A stretch of DNA of 64,000 bases from Nostoc paludosum FACHB-159 (lineage in GTDB: Bacteria > Cyanobacteriota > Cyanobacteriia > Cyanobacteriales > Nostocaceae): NCBI RefSeq assembly GCF_014698835.1, contig NZ_JACJTU010000030.1, forward strand, positions 26,758 to 90,757. The letters are read 5' to 3'. This document shows, in pieces, positions 8,621 to 17,397 of this stretch. Within the stretch, counting starts at the first letter, position 1; each line of letters starts with the position of its first letter. The notes under the pieces are model-generated. The model was given only the letters and a program-made list of their open reading frames with translations. It searched no databases and was not told where the DNA came from. The position numbers were made by a program, and so were the translations under genes.

Positions 8621-9178
8621 ATTATTCCACTTCAAGTCGTTGACTGTTGACTGTTGACTGTGAACTGCCAACGGTCAACAGTGAACAATAGCAATGGGAT
8701 ATTTTTTTACTTGGAAGTCCCTTAATCTCCCAATGGCAGTAATTATACGGCAGTTACGCTGTGAGTGGATATTCAGTGCGATCGCAGCACAACAAGCTTG
8801 TAGTATGCTCGTTATTTCTTGCAGATCAAATTCGGATTCCAGCAAAAATCCGGCAGTATAGCAGTTGCCAGCTAGGTTAGGACATAAATTGATGGTGCGA
8901 TCGTCAAACCCCAACACCAGCAAACTTTTAACCCTGTTGCCTATTGCCTGTTTCCATTTATACAACAACTATTTTTCTTTATATACAAATTAAATAAGTA
9001 AAAACCGCAGGTTTTTAATGTTAAAGAGTGTAACTTCACGAAAGCTTTAACTTGTTAAAGGTATATTTACGGTTATTTAAGTATTTTTAACCAGAAATTA
9101 ATTCCTTTTTGTCTTGTAATATGCAAGTATTACATTGAGCGAATCTACTCGCTCCATCAAACCCAAAAGGTATACATT
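8621..9178. promoter_or_regulatory. Repeat tract and dyad-rich leader of the RTX gene
   Basis: The left part has GACTGTTGACTGTTGACTGTG-like tandem repeats (8641-8662). A minus-strand frame at 8675-8968 looks random and is not called. The right part, just before the RTX gene, carries GTTAAAG (9020-9026), its inverse CTTTAAC (9045-9051) and a third GTTAAAG (9054-9060). Next come the dyad GTAATA-N6-TATTAC (9116-9133) and the stem-loop GAGCGA-N6-TCGCTC (9137-9154). AAAAGG precedes the ATG. The dyads suggest an operator and a structured 5' leader; no known consensus was matched. Confidence 0.4.
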
Positions 9179-11851
9179 ATGGCGACTATTGCTGGTACTC
9201 CTAACAACGATTTTTTGTCGGGTACTGATAGTGACGATCAGATTTTTGGAGTTGGGGGTAACGATAACATCTCTGGTAATCAGGGAAGTGACCTAATCGA
9301 TGGTGGACAAGGTAATGACACGCTATTTGGTAATGGCGGTAACGACATATTTCGGGCTAGTCAAGGAAATGACAGCATTGATGGTGGTGATGGTCTTGAC
9401 GTAGCAGACTATAGTTATTCAAATAGAAGCATCACACTCTCAGGTGTGGGCACAATTACCAAGTCTGGTGGATTTGGTACAGACCAAGTATTTAAGGTAG
9501 AAACAGTTATTGCTGATGCCGATGTTGCCAACAACACCATAGATGCATCTGGTTCTTTGCCTGGAGTATCCGCCACTGCTGATCTAGAAAATCAAATTAT
9601 CTCTGCCAATAACGTTCCTGGTTTGGGGACATTAACATTTAATGTCGTCAACTTTGACAATGTTATCGGTACAAATGTCGCTGACAGCATTAAAGGCGAT
9701 GGACAAGCTAACCAATTATTTGGTAACGCTGGTAATGACACTATTGATGGTAGAGGTGGTGACGACCTAATTGATGGTGGAAACGGTAATGACAACCTAG
9801 CAGGTGGTACCGGCAATGACACTTTCAAAGGCGGCCAGGGTAATGACAGCATTAATGGTGGTGATGGTAGTGACACCGCAGATTACAGCAAGTTGGGTAA
9901 AACCATCACTCTCTCAGGTGTCGGCACAATTACAAAAGCTGGCGCACTCGGACAAGACCAAGTATTTAAAGTAGAAACAGTTATTGCGGATGCTAGTGTT
10001 GCTAACAACACCATAGATGCATCTGCCTCTTTGCCTGGAGTATCCGCCACTGCTGACCTACAAGCCCAAACTATCTCTGCTAATAACGTTCCTGGTTTGG
10101 GGACATTAACATTTAATGTCATCAACTTTGACAATGTTATCGGCACAAATATTGCTGACAGCATTAAAGGCGATGGACAAAATAACCAATTATTTGGCAA
10201 CGCCGGCAATGACACCATTGATGGTAGAGGTGGTAACGACCTAATTGATGGTGGAGACGGCAATGACGACCTAGCAGGTGGTACAGGCAATGACACCTTC
10301 AAAGGCGGCCAGGGTAACGACAGCATTAATGGTGGTGATGGTACTGACACCGTAGACTACGGCAAGCTAGGTCAAAGCATTACCCTCTCAGGTGTTGGCA
10401 CAGTTACAAAAGCTGGCGGACTCGGACAAGACCAAGTATTTAAAGTTGAAAAGGTTATTGCTGATGCTAACGTTGCTGACAACAACATAGATGCATCTGC
10501 ATCTTTGCCTGGGGTATCTATCAACGTTAATCTGCAAGCTCAAACTATCTCTGCTAATAATGTTCCTGGTTTGGGGACATTAACATTTAATGTAGTCAAC
10601 TTTGATAATGTCATCGGTACTGAGGCCAGTGATATCATTGCTGGTGACAACCAAAGTAACCAATTGTCCGGCAACGGCGGCAACGACATATTTAAGGCCA
10701 GCCGTGGTAACGACTCCATTGATGGTGGTAATGGCATTGATACCGCAGACTACAGCAAGCTAGGTAAAACTATTACCCTCTCAGGTGTTGGTACAGTTAC
10801 AAAAGCTGGTGGATTTGGTACAGACCAAGTATTTAAGGTAGAAACAGTTATTGCTGATGCTAGTGTTGCTAATAACACTATAGATGCATCTGGCTCTTTG
10901 CCTGGAGTATCCGCCGCTGCTGACCTAGAAGCCCAAACTATCTCTGCCCTTAACGTTCCTGGTTTGGGGACATTAACATTTAATGTGGTCAACTTTGACA
11001 ATGTTAAAGGCACCAATATCGCTGACAGTATTAGAGGCGATGGACAAACTAACCAATTATTTGGTAACGCTGGTAATGACACCATTGATGGTAAAGGTGG
11101 TGACGACCTCATTGATGGTGGAAGCGGTACTGACAACTTAACAGGTGGTGCAGGTGATGACACCTTCAAGGGCAGCCAGGGTAATGACAGCATCGATGGT
11201 GGCGATGGCATTGATACCGCAGATTACAGCAAGCTAGGTCAAAGCATTACTCTCTCAGGTGTTGGCACAATTACAAAAGCTGGCGGATTTGGAAAAGACG
11301 AACTCTTTAATGTTGAAACCATCGTCGCTAATGCTAGCGTTGCTAACAACACCATAGATGCATCTGCCTCTTTGCCTGGGGTATCTATCACTGTTGACCT
11401 GCAAAATCAAAGTTTGGCTGCCAATAACGTTCCTGGTTTGGGGACATTGCCATTTACTGTAATCAACTTTGACAATGTTACAGGCACAAACGCCAGTGAC
11501 AGCATTACTGGGGATGGACAAAATAACCAATTGTTCGGCAATGATGGCAATGACACTATCTCCGGTGGCTTTGGTAATGACACTCTCTCTGGCGGCAAAG
11601 GTGACGATAGTCTCGTAGGTGGCTTTGGTGCAGATAAGTTTTTCTTCGCTAGTGTCAGTGACGGCCTTGATACAATCAAAGATTACAACTTTGGTCAGAG
11701 CGACAAAATCCAAATTTCTAAAGTAGGATTTGGTACTAATAGCCTTGCTGACTTTTTCTACGATAACTCTAGCGGTAATTTGTCTTTCCTGGGAACTCAA
11801 TTCGCGTTCCTAGAAAACGCTGCACCCAGTATCAGTATTGAGTTGGTCTAA
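9179..11851 (+). CDS. Large RTX (hemolysin-type calcium-binding) repeat protein
   Basis: An 890-residue protein built from GGxGNDxxx nonapeptides, which bind Ca2+ in beta-rolls after export by a type I secretion system. There is no N-terminal signal peptide. The C-terminus (DGLDTIKDYNFGQSDKIQI, then an acidic hydrophobic tail) fits an uncleaved type I signal. Five modules alternate about nine-residue RTX repeats with a conserved non-RTX block (VETVIADA, NNTIDAS, SLPGVS, NVPGLGTLTFNV, NFDNVIGT). Copies of SLPGVS recur at exactly 474 bp (158 residues), except between modules 3 and 4, where the period is 393 bp. No enzyme domain is seen; an adhesin or surface-layer-like role is likely. Long antisense frames here are composition artefacts. 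Confidence 0.9.
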   Translation: MATIAGTPNNDFLSGTDSDDQIFGVGGNDNISGNQGSDLIDGGQGNDTLFGNGGNDIFRASQGNDSIDGGDGLDVADYSYSNRSITLSGVGTITKSGGFGTDQVFKVETVIADADVANNTIDASGSLPGVSATADLENQIISANNVPGLGTLTFNVVNFDNVIGTNVADSIKGDGQANQLFGNAGNDTIDGRGGDDLIDGGNGNDNLAGGTGNDTFKGGQGNDSINGGDGSDTADYSKLGKTITLSGVGTITKAGALGQDQVFKVETVIADASVANNTIDASASLPGVSATADLQAQTISANNVPGLGTLTFNVINFDNVIGTNIADSIKGDGQNNQLFGNAGNDTIDGRGGNDLIDGGDGNDDLAGGTGNDTFKGGQGNDSINGGDGTDTVDYGKLGQSITLSGVGTVTKAGGLGQDQVFKVEKVIADANVADNNIDASASLPGVSINVNLQAQTISANNVPGLGTLTFNVVNFDNVIGTEASDIIAGDNQSNQLSGNGGNDIFKASRGNDSIDGGNGIDTADYSKLGKTITLSGVGTVTKAGGFGTDQVFKVETVIADASVANNTIDASGSLPGVSAAADLEAQTISALNVPGLGTLTFNVVNFDNVKGTNIADSIRGDGQTNQLFGNAGNDTIDGKGGDDLIDGGSGTDNLTGGAGDDTFKGSQGNDSIDGGDGIDTADYSKLGQSITLSGVGTITKAGGFGKDELFNVETIVANASVANNTIDASASLPGVSITVDLQNQSLAANNVPGLGTLPFTVINFDNVTGTNASDSITGDGQNNQLFGNDGNDTISGGFGNDTLSGGKGDDSLVGGFGADKFFFASVSDGLDTIKDYNFGQSDKIQISKVGFGTNSLADFFYDNSSGNLSFLGTQFAFLENAAPSISIELV

Positions 11852-11985
11852 AAAGTGATACAGTGGCGAGGCGATCGCAAGTTAAAACTTTTTGTTGTAG
11901 AAGTACTGGTTAGTACTTTATCAATATCAAATTGAGAGTCCTACAAACACGAGTAATTGTGTTTGTATTTCAGATTCAAAGTTGT

Positions 11986-12063
11986 GTTGCAAAAAAGACG
12001 TTTGGCTAGAAAGTATGAATTCCCTCAACTTTCATCAGCCAAACTTCAAAAAGTTTTTGCAAC
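11986..12063. repeat. Long imperfect stem-loop downstream of the RTX gene
   Basis: Three nested inverted pairs fold this 78-bp segment: GTTGCAAAAA (11986-11995) with TTTTTGCAAC (12054-12063), GTTTGGCT (12000-12007) with AGCCAAAC (12037-12044), and GAAAGT (12009-12014) with ACTTTC (12028-12033). It lies about 135 bp past the RTX stop. It may be a 3'-end structure, a small non-autonomous element or an ncRNA. The rest of the gap 11852-12436 shows no convincing gene. Confidence 0.6.
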
Positions 12064-12436
12064 GCAATCACTTAGTATTAATAGTTACGAAATATTTAGT
12101 TTTCACCTGTTTACAGATTCAAGCAAAGACAGATGTGATTAATCCCATCTGTACAAAATGGTGTAGTTGAATTATTTGAAAAAAGCTGTAATGTTTGTAA
12201 GTCAATGCAATAAGATTACACAGCAGTTATTATACTGTCCTCAAAGCTGATATTCTTTATCAACCTGCTATTTGCTGTAACTTTTGATTTTAGATAAAAC
12301 TTCAATATTTTCACCATATCCTGTAAGATAAATTCATCACTATAAATCAGAATTTTGTGTATATTAAAAAACAACTCTAAATTAGAGACAATACTGCTTT
12401 GTTCATTTGAATATCAAAAATTGAGGAGTAAGCCTA

Positions 12437-13243
12437 GTGGCAGTTAAGTTAAATCAATTATTGAAGTTTCCAATCAAATATTTACCAGCAATTACAGCTT
12501 TAATAACTCTTTTTTCGTTACCAGTTAAAGCGGCTACATTTTTAGTAACCGATCGCACTACTTTTGGAGGTAATGATGAACTTGATTGGGTAAGTTTAGG
12601 TAAAGTATTCCAATTCAATCCCATCACTAATGAGATTTCTGGTCTTTTACCTAACTCCTTTTCAGCAACATCCCAAGGTGGTTTAGGGTTGGATGTAGAT
12701 ATAGCTCCAACTAATAATCCTTTAATTACCAAACCATTTGTCTTCCAAACTTTACCTCCTCCTGGTATTCGGACTAACTTCGCCCAAGGTGACTACGTTC
12801 TCTTCGGAGGTATAGACGTAACAGGTTTTGGGCCTAATGCCTCTTTTCCCACTGACGGGAACGGCGGGCCTTTCACCATTACTTTTGACAAGCCTGTTTT
12901 TGGTGCTGGAACTCAAATAGCTGTAGACGATCGCTTTACATTCGATGCATTTGTCTCAGCTTATGATATTAACAATAATCTTTTAGGTACTTTCTCAGCC
13001 CAAGGCACTTCCTCACTACTGTTGGATAATTCTGCACTTTTCTTGGGCGTTCGTAGTGATGAGGCAAACATCTCACGACTCGTTTTTAGTAGTTCTTTTC
13101 CCCAACAAGGTTTGGCTATCAATAAGGTCAGCATTATTGGAGTTCCCGAACCAGCTTCTACCTTGGCAATATTAATTTTTGGTGTTTCCGGTGGAGTTTT
13201 GAAACTACGGCAACGCATTAGAGTTTCTACGGCCTCGAAATAG
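12437..13243 (+). CDS. PEP-CTERM sorting-domain protein
   Basis: A 268-residue exported protein. An N-terminal signal peptide (hydrophobic run LPAITALITLFSLPVKAA) is followed by a beta-rich extracellular domain of about 200 residues, and then the sorting tail: VPEPAS at about residue 239, a hydrophobic segment LAILIFGVSGGVL and the basic end KLRQRIR. PEP-CTERM proteins are cleaved by exosortase and displayed on or released from the envelope, often with exopolysaccharide. The start is GTG preceded by TTGAGGAG. No catalytic motif is seen in the middle domain. It stands alone, with a terminator-like hairpin 57 bp after its stop. Confidence 0.85.
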   Translation: MAVKLNQLLKFPIKYLPAITALITLFSLPVKAATFLVTDRTTFGGNDELDWVSLGKVFQFNPITNEISGLLPNSFSATSQGGLGLDVDIAPTNNPLITKPFVFQTLPPPGIRTNFAQGDYVLFGGIDVTGFGPNASFPTDGNGGPFTITFDKPVFGAGTQIAVDDRFTFDAFVSAYDINNNLLGTFSAQGTSSLLLDNSALFLGVRSDEANISRLVFSSSFPQQGLAINKVSIIGVPEPASTLAILIFGVSGGVLKLRQRIRVSTASK

Positions 13244-13299
13244 CTTTAATAAAAAGCTTAGGAACTTCCAAATACAAAAATATCCTACTATTTCTTGTG

Positions 13300-13320
13300 G
13301 GGTGGGCATCTCGCCCACCC
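13300..13320. terminator. GC-rich stem-loop between convergent genes
   Basis: GGGTGGGC-ATCTC-GCCCACCC is a perfect 8-bp GC stem with a 5-base loop, followed by TTAATTATGG. It separates the plus-strand PEP-CTERM gene from the convergent minus-strand membrane-protein gene and could stop transcripts from either side. It lacks a long T-tract and resembles a common Nostoc dispersed hairpin. Confidence 0.55.
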
Positions 13321-13391
13321 TTAATTATGGCAAACAAGATGTTCAAACCTATTGCCTATTGCCTATTGCCTGTTGCCTGTTGGCTGCTATA

Positions 13392-14369
13392 TTAAGTCTT
13401 CACAGGTAAACGAGAAATTGTCCATAAAAACAGCACAAATATGAAGTAAATTACACCAACTAACCCAAACTCAATTAAAGGAATATAGGTTACTTCGTAA
13501 ATTCTGCCTAAGCCACGTTCAGTCAATGTATAAACGGCTAGCACACTCACTAAAAAAGCTGCGTAGATAATGCGTTTAGTCCAGATACCGACAGGTAAAC
13601 CGTGGAGTTGGGTAATTACCAAAATGCCAATAAAACCAAAAAGAAATGTTGGCCATTTGGTCTGTCCCAGCATCCAAGACACAACTACACTGTGTAAAAG
13701 TACCATAATTTCCAAACTAAATGTCCACCAACGGTTGACATGGGTGCGGTTAAAAATCAACGATGATTGGAGCAGCAGCAAAAACATATAGAGAAAACCA
13801 ATTAAGTGCCCCGAAGTCGCTTCCATTGGATGGTACCAAAAGGTGTAGATAGCGGCGAAGGAGAAAAAGTAGCCGTGGTACAGCTTGATAATTTGCAAAA
13901 ACTGTCGATGAAATGGGACAGGATTACCAAAAAACAAACCGCGCCGAGGTGTTTCTAAAATCAGTACGAAGACTAGTAAAAGTACGACCGCGCCTTGGGA
14001 AGCCCAAATTGAAGTATCTTGAGCCAGAGCATCGTACCAAATATATGTCTGGATAAAATGCAAAGCTATAAACGTAAGATTAATACCAAGCATCAAGTAA
14101 TTAATTGGGTGCAAGGCTGATTTGTATTTCAGCCGCGTTTGCTGCGCCCACCAGATACACCCCCAGATGCTAAACTGATGCCCAAGATACATACCCCAAG
14201 CCGTGGCTCGACTCCAAAAAGTTGGGTTGGGAAGCTTCCAGTAGTACCAATTTAATCCTTGGTCAGGAAGTTTGGTGATGCTTGCAGGAATGCTCCCACC
14301 CAGCCAAATTCCGTAGGTGATGAGAATACTGACAAAGATGCCTATAAACAATACTCGGCGACCAATCAT
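13392..14369 (-). CDS. Polytopic membrane protein of unknown function
   Basis: A 325-residue integral membrane protein with about nine hydrophobic segments rich in Trp and Tyr (LNWYYWKLPNPTFWSR, WGCIWWAQQ, IYTFWYHPMEATSGH). Conserved-looking His residues in membrane segments (LGHQFSIWG, LIALHF-type and YHPMEATSGHL) might bind a metal or haem, but no family is recognised. It starts at ATG. There are only about 130 bp to the MFS gene on the same strand upstream, filled with TTTTAGA heptamers, so the two may be cotranscribed. Confidence 0.7.
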   Translation of the reverse strand: MIGRRVLFIGIFVSILITYGIWLGGSIPASITKLPDQGLNWYYWKLPNPTFWSRATAWGMYLGHQFSIWGCIWWAQQTRLKYKSALHPINYLMLGINLTFIALHFIQTYIWYDALAQDTSIWASQGAVVLLLVFVLILETPRRGLFFGNPVPFHRQFLQIIKLYHGYFFSFAAIYTFWYHPMEATSGHLIGFLYMFLLLLQSSLIFNRTHVNRWWTFSLEIMVLLHSVVVSWMLGQTKWPTFLFGFIGILVITQLHGLPVGIWTKRIIYAAFLVSVLAVYTLTERGLGRIYEVTYIPLIEFGLVGVIYFIFVLFLWTISRLPVKT

Positions 14370-14379
14370 ACTGATTTTG

Positions 14380-14412
14380 AATTTTAGATTTTAGATTTTA
14401 GATTTGCGATTA
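14380..14412. repeat. Heptamer repeat TTTTAGA
   Basis: Several copies of the 7-mer TTTTAGA (GAATTTTAGATTTTAGATTTTAGATTTG) lie between the membrane-protein and MFS genes. Related runs occur at 47955-48030 (as AAAATCT) and 51824-51850, which makes this one of the short tandem repeat families of the genome. Confidence 0.8.
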
Positions 14413-14498
14413 AAAAAATTGATACCCAAGCTGTTGGCAAGAATTATTCAGCTTGGGTATCAAAATCTTCTGAATTGTAAATTGTGAATTCTAAATTC

Positions 14499-15722
14499 TT
14501 ACCTAGCGACACGTTCTACTTTTGGTTGAGATGCACTTTTAGTTACCCGCAAACTCAAAGTTAAAGCTAACAGAATTACTAATGAGCCACTCAAGAAAGG
14601 AGCAGAACTCCCAAAATTCATAAAGCTAGCCCCTGCCCAGGTAGGCCCGCCGATACGGGCTAATGCGGAGGAAGAATTGGCAATTCCTAATATTTGTCCT
14701 TGTTCTTCTGGGGCTGCCATCTGAGAAATCAAGCTGGTCAATATTGGTTGGCTGATACTAATTCCCCATGCCACAAGTGCGGTAGCAATTAACAATAAAA
14801 TTAAGCTTTGCGAAAATCCAATTAGTAGCAATCCTAAACCTAATCCAAATATCCCCAAGAAAAGTAACTTGATTTCACCCAAATGTTTTTTGAGGAATCC
14901 AATGAGTCCTCCTTGAATGATTGTACTTACAATCCCCATGAAGGCAAAAAGATAGCTAGTTTGTTGAGGGCCCCAGTTTAATTCTTGTTTAGACCATAAA
15001 GCCAATGTAGAGTCCATAGCTGCAACAGCAAAGGTCACTAAAAAGTAGATACCAATGAGGATACACAACTGTGGACGCCTGGATAGTTGTAGCCAGTTCA
15101 ACTTTGGTTGATAGTATTGATGAGCTTGGATTTTAGCTTTGATCTCAGAATTTAGGGATTCTGGAAGTAATATCAAAGCACAAACTAATGCTAATAAAGA
15201 TAATCCACCTGCGAACAAGGACGGTAGATGAAAGTTAGCATTGTTGGGATCGGAGCCTGTGAGAATACCTCCAATAGCTGGGCCGAGGATAAAGCCAAGA
15301 CCAAAAGCCGCTCCGATTGCGCCCATACCACGAGCTCGATTTGCTGGAGTGGTAATATCTGCTATGTAGGCTTGAGCAGTGGCAATATTCCCTGCCATCA
15401 TCCCGGCAAAACCACGAGCAATAAACAACATCCATAATGAGTTGGCAATGCCTAACCCTATGTATGCAATTACAGAACCTGATAAAGTGAGTAATAAAAT
15501 CCCACGGCGACCGTAGCGATCGCTAAAACCACCCCATAATGGTGCAAATAGGAACTGCATTAAAGAATAAATAGCTACAAGTAGAGTGGCTTCATTTGGA
15601 TTTGCGCCAAATTCTTGAGCATATAAAGGCAGTATCGGTAGGATAATTCCAAAGCCAAGTAAGTCTATAAATACAGTCAAAAATAAGACAAATATAGCTT
15701 TGCCATTATTTTTATTCTCCAT
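14499..15722 (-). CDS. MFS transporter, TetA-like multidrug/drug exporter
   Basis: A 407-residue major facilitator protein with 12 predicted membrane segments. Motif A of the drug:H+ antiporter-1 group is clear in the first cytoplasmic loop (GGFSDRYGRRGILL, about residues 62-75). The motif C-like segment GAAFGLGFILGPAIGG lies in helix 5. This matches the tetracycline/multidrug exporter branch, so proton-driven export of a small molecule is likely; the substrate is unknown. It starts at ATG (MENKNNGKAIFV). No regulator gene is adjacent. Confidence 0.88.
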   Translation of the reverse strand: MENKNNGKAIFVLFLTVFIDLLGFGIILPILPLYAQEFGANPNEATLLVAIYSLMQFLFAPLWGGFSDRYGRRGILLLTLSGSVIAYIGLGIANSLWMLFIARGFAGMMAGNIATAQAYIADITTPANRARGMGAIGAAFGLGFILGPAIGGILTGSDPNNANFHLPSLFAGGLSLLALVCALILLPESLNSEIKAKIQAHQYYQPKLNWLQLSRRPQLCILIGIYFLVTFAVAAMDSTLALWSKQELNWGPQQTSYLFAFMGIVSTIIQGGLIGFLKKHLGEIKLLFLGIFGLGLGLLLIGFSQSLILLLIATALVAWGISISQPILTSLISQMAAPEEQGQILGIANSSSALARIGGPTWAGASFMNFGSSAPFLSGSLVILLALTLSLRVTKSASQPKVERVAR

Positions 15723-15821
15723 AGGTGCAATTCCCTTTGATAAAAATATCTGTAACTTTAATTAGTTTTCTCGACATCAGGGAACGCTTGTTAATCAAGA
15801 CTCATTCGAGCCAACCGATAA

Positions 15822-15995
15822 TCAATTCAACCAAATTTGTCGAATTTGAACGTGGTTGAGCCAAATTGCGTGGAACAAACCTACTATAAAAATCAAACCA
15901 ATAATACTACTAATGCAAGCAACTATTATCTCGTGCTTACGTATAGCTTTTTGTATCTTCGCGTCTATGATGTCTTCTAAATCTTTGTATGTCAT
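15822..15995 (-). CDS. Small single-span membrane protein, 57 residues
   Basis: An ATG-started frame encoding MTYKDLEDIIDAKIQKAIRK, then a hydrophobic segment (IIVACISSIIGLIFIVGLF), and a short tail HAIWLNHVQIRQIWLN. The layout, a charged amphipathic helix followed by one membrane span, is typical of real small membrane proteins and is not low-complexity. There is no strong Shine-Dalgarno. It lies 100 bp upstream of the MFS start on the same strand. Function unknown; a transporter accessory subunit is only one possibility. Confidence 0.5.
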   Translation of the reverse strand: MTYKDLEDIIDAKIQKAIRKHEIIVACISSIIGLIFIVGLFHAIWLNHVQIRQIWLN

Positions 15996-17277
15996 TTAGT
16001 TTAATTTGGCTTCAAGTAAGAATGATGTTTGGACTTATGTATTTATATTAAGCTGGAGTATGCACGAAACCTCTAACTTATCTGCCTAATTAGTAACAAG
16101 CTATTAGAGCTTATTACTAATTAAGCTTATTACCAATTCTTGAAGAAAGGTATACAGATAAATGAAAATAAGAATGAGGAAAGGCGTGAATTATATGGGA
16201 AGTTTATACAAAATAGTATTTTAAGATAGTTTGACACGAGTGAAACAATATTAGACTAACAGAAAACATAACCAGGAAAATAATACAAATTAACTTCAAC
16301 TAAAAATTTTGGCATTTAACATGCCTAGAACCTTATTGCTTGACGCAAGGTTCTTATATTACAGGACGCTCTACCTGTAAAATCTATACGCTACGAAGTT
16401 ATGATAATACATTTTGCAAAATCTAGATAGTAGGTTTGTGATTTTTTTTATTCATAATGGCTAACCGATGTAATTAAAACTACAGTCTGTAGCATAAGTG
16501 TTGTTGCTTAATACATATTGAATTACTGGAAAAGTTTTTTATCAAAGAATAATCAATAGCAATAATTTCTTGAAACAGATTAGCTGGAGCTATGGCTAAT
16601 CATCAAAAGAGCTTTTCCAGTTACAGGATAACTACATACAGATTCAAGAAATTGATAATTTGGGTTAACAGCTTGTTATAGAAACAATAACATCCAGCAA
16701 AATTAGTGAATTCAAGCTTTCCAGGGCATCAGCCGACGGAACTCAGAATTAAAACAGGCTTTATCCATGACTTTGAGACTTATTTTGTGTACTTCACTTT
16801 CTGGGAAATCCGTTGTTTATTTAAGCTTTCGTTAAGCGGTTTTTATGGGCTGGCCTTTTTCCAGGTCGTCCGAAACAACTCATAGTTATAAAACTCCCCG
16901 ACTTTTTATTTGAGCGTTTGAGAGACTTTACTGTTTACCTGGCTTAATTAAATCAAAAATGGATAAAGTCAAGGTAAAAGGATGTTTTAAAAATACTGCC
17001 TGAGGCTTCCAAAGCTTTAAATTCCTCCCACTCTCCTCGTTGTTTGAGAAAACCCAAACTGTGAGTTATCGCTACAGATATGATTAAAAGTAGCAGGTAC
17101 AATTAAATGTATTAATACGTATTACAAAGTTCTGACTTTAGATATGGGGTTGTTCCCTTGTTTACTTGTCCTGTTCGCTGATGATTAGGAGCTAGCCAAA
17201 CAAGCATGACAAATAGTAAAATTTAGGGGCACAACATGTTGTGCCCCTACAATTATTTGTACTTTTCTTAATTTCAA
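15996..17277. other. 1.28-kb gene-poor region with many stem-loops
   Basis: No convincing coding frame is present. Perfect or near-perfect dyads are unusually dense: TAATTAGTAA/TTACTAATTA with an inner AAGCT/AGCTT (16087-16123), AGAACCTT/AAGGTTCT (16327-16354), TACAGG/CCTGTA (16360-16379), CTACAG/CTGTAG (16480-16492), ACTGGAAAAG/CTTTTCCAGT (16525-16534 and 16612-16621), and a 24-bp palindrome near the tRNA. One or more noncoding RNAs or decayed mobile elements are possible. Confidence 0.5.
17225..17248. terminator. 24-bp perfect palindrome 3' of tRNA-Arg
   Basis: AGGGGCACAACA followed directly by its reverse complement TGTTGTGCCCCT. It begins 30 bases beyond the tRNA 3' end on the minus strand, where the sequence continues into AAATTTTACT. 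It could act as a transcription end for the tRNA, but the same hairpin type is also a dispersed repeat in related genomes. Confidence 0.5.
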
Positions 17278-17350
17278 CGAGCGCGGAGGGATTTGAACCC
17301 CCGACCCACAGAACCGGAATCTGTTGCTCTATCCACTGAGCCACGCGCCC
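17278..17350 (-). tRNA. tRNA-Arg (anticodon CCG)
   Basis: Read on the minus strand, a full cloverleaf is seen. The acceptor stem GGGCGCG pairs with CGCGCTC (one G-U). The D-arm contains GCTCAGTGGATAGAGC. The anticodon arm is ACAGA-TTCCGGT-TCTGT with anticodon CCG, and the T-arm contains GGTTCAAATCC. The discriminator base is G and CCA is not encoded. It reads CGG codons. Confidence 0.96.
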
Positions 17351-17397
17351 TTAGTCTTCTGCATTATAGCACAGATGCGATCGCATTTCCTCTCGGA

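Noticed and set aside
8675..8968. Minus-strand 97-codon frame
   Set aside because: Its ends are made of ATTGCCT- and CAACAGT-type repeats and the middle looks random; no ribosome-binding site.
9592..11800. Several long minus-strand frames opposite the RTX gene
   Set aside because: They mirror the repeated plus-strand coding sequence, recur at the module period and have no ribosome-binding sites or recognisable domains.
11957..12170. Short frames after the RTX gene
   Set aside because: They run through the nested inverted repeat and have no coding features.
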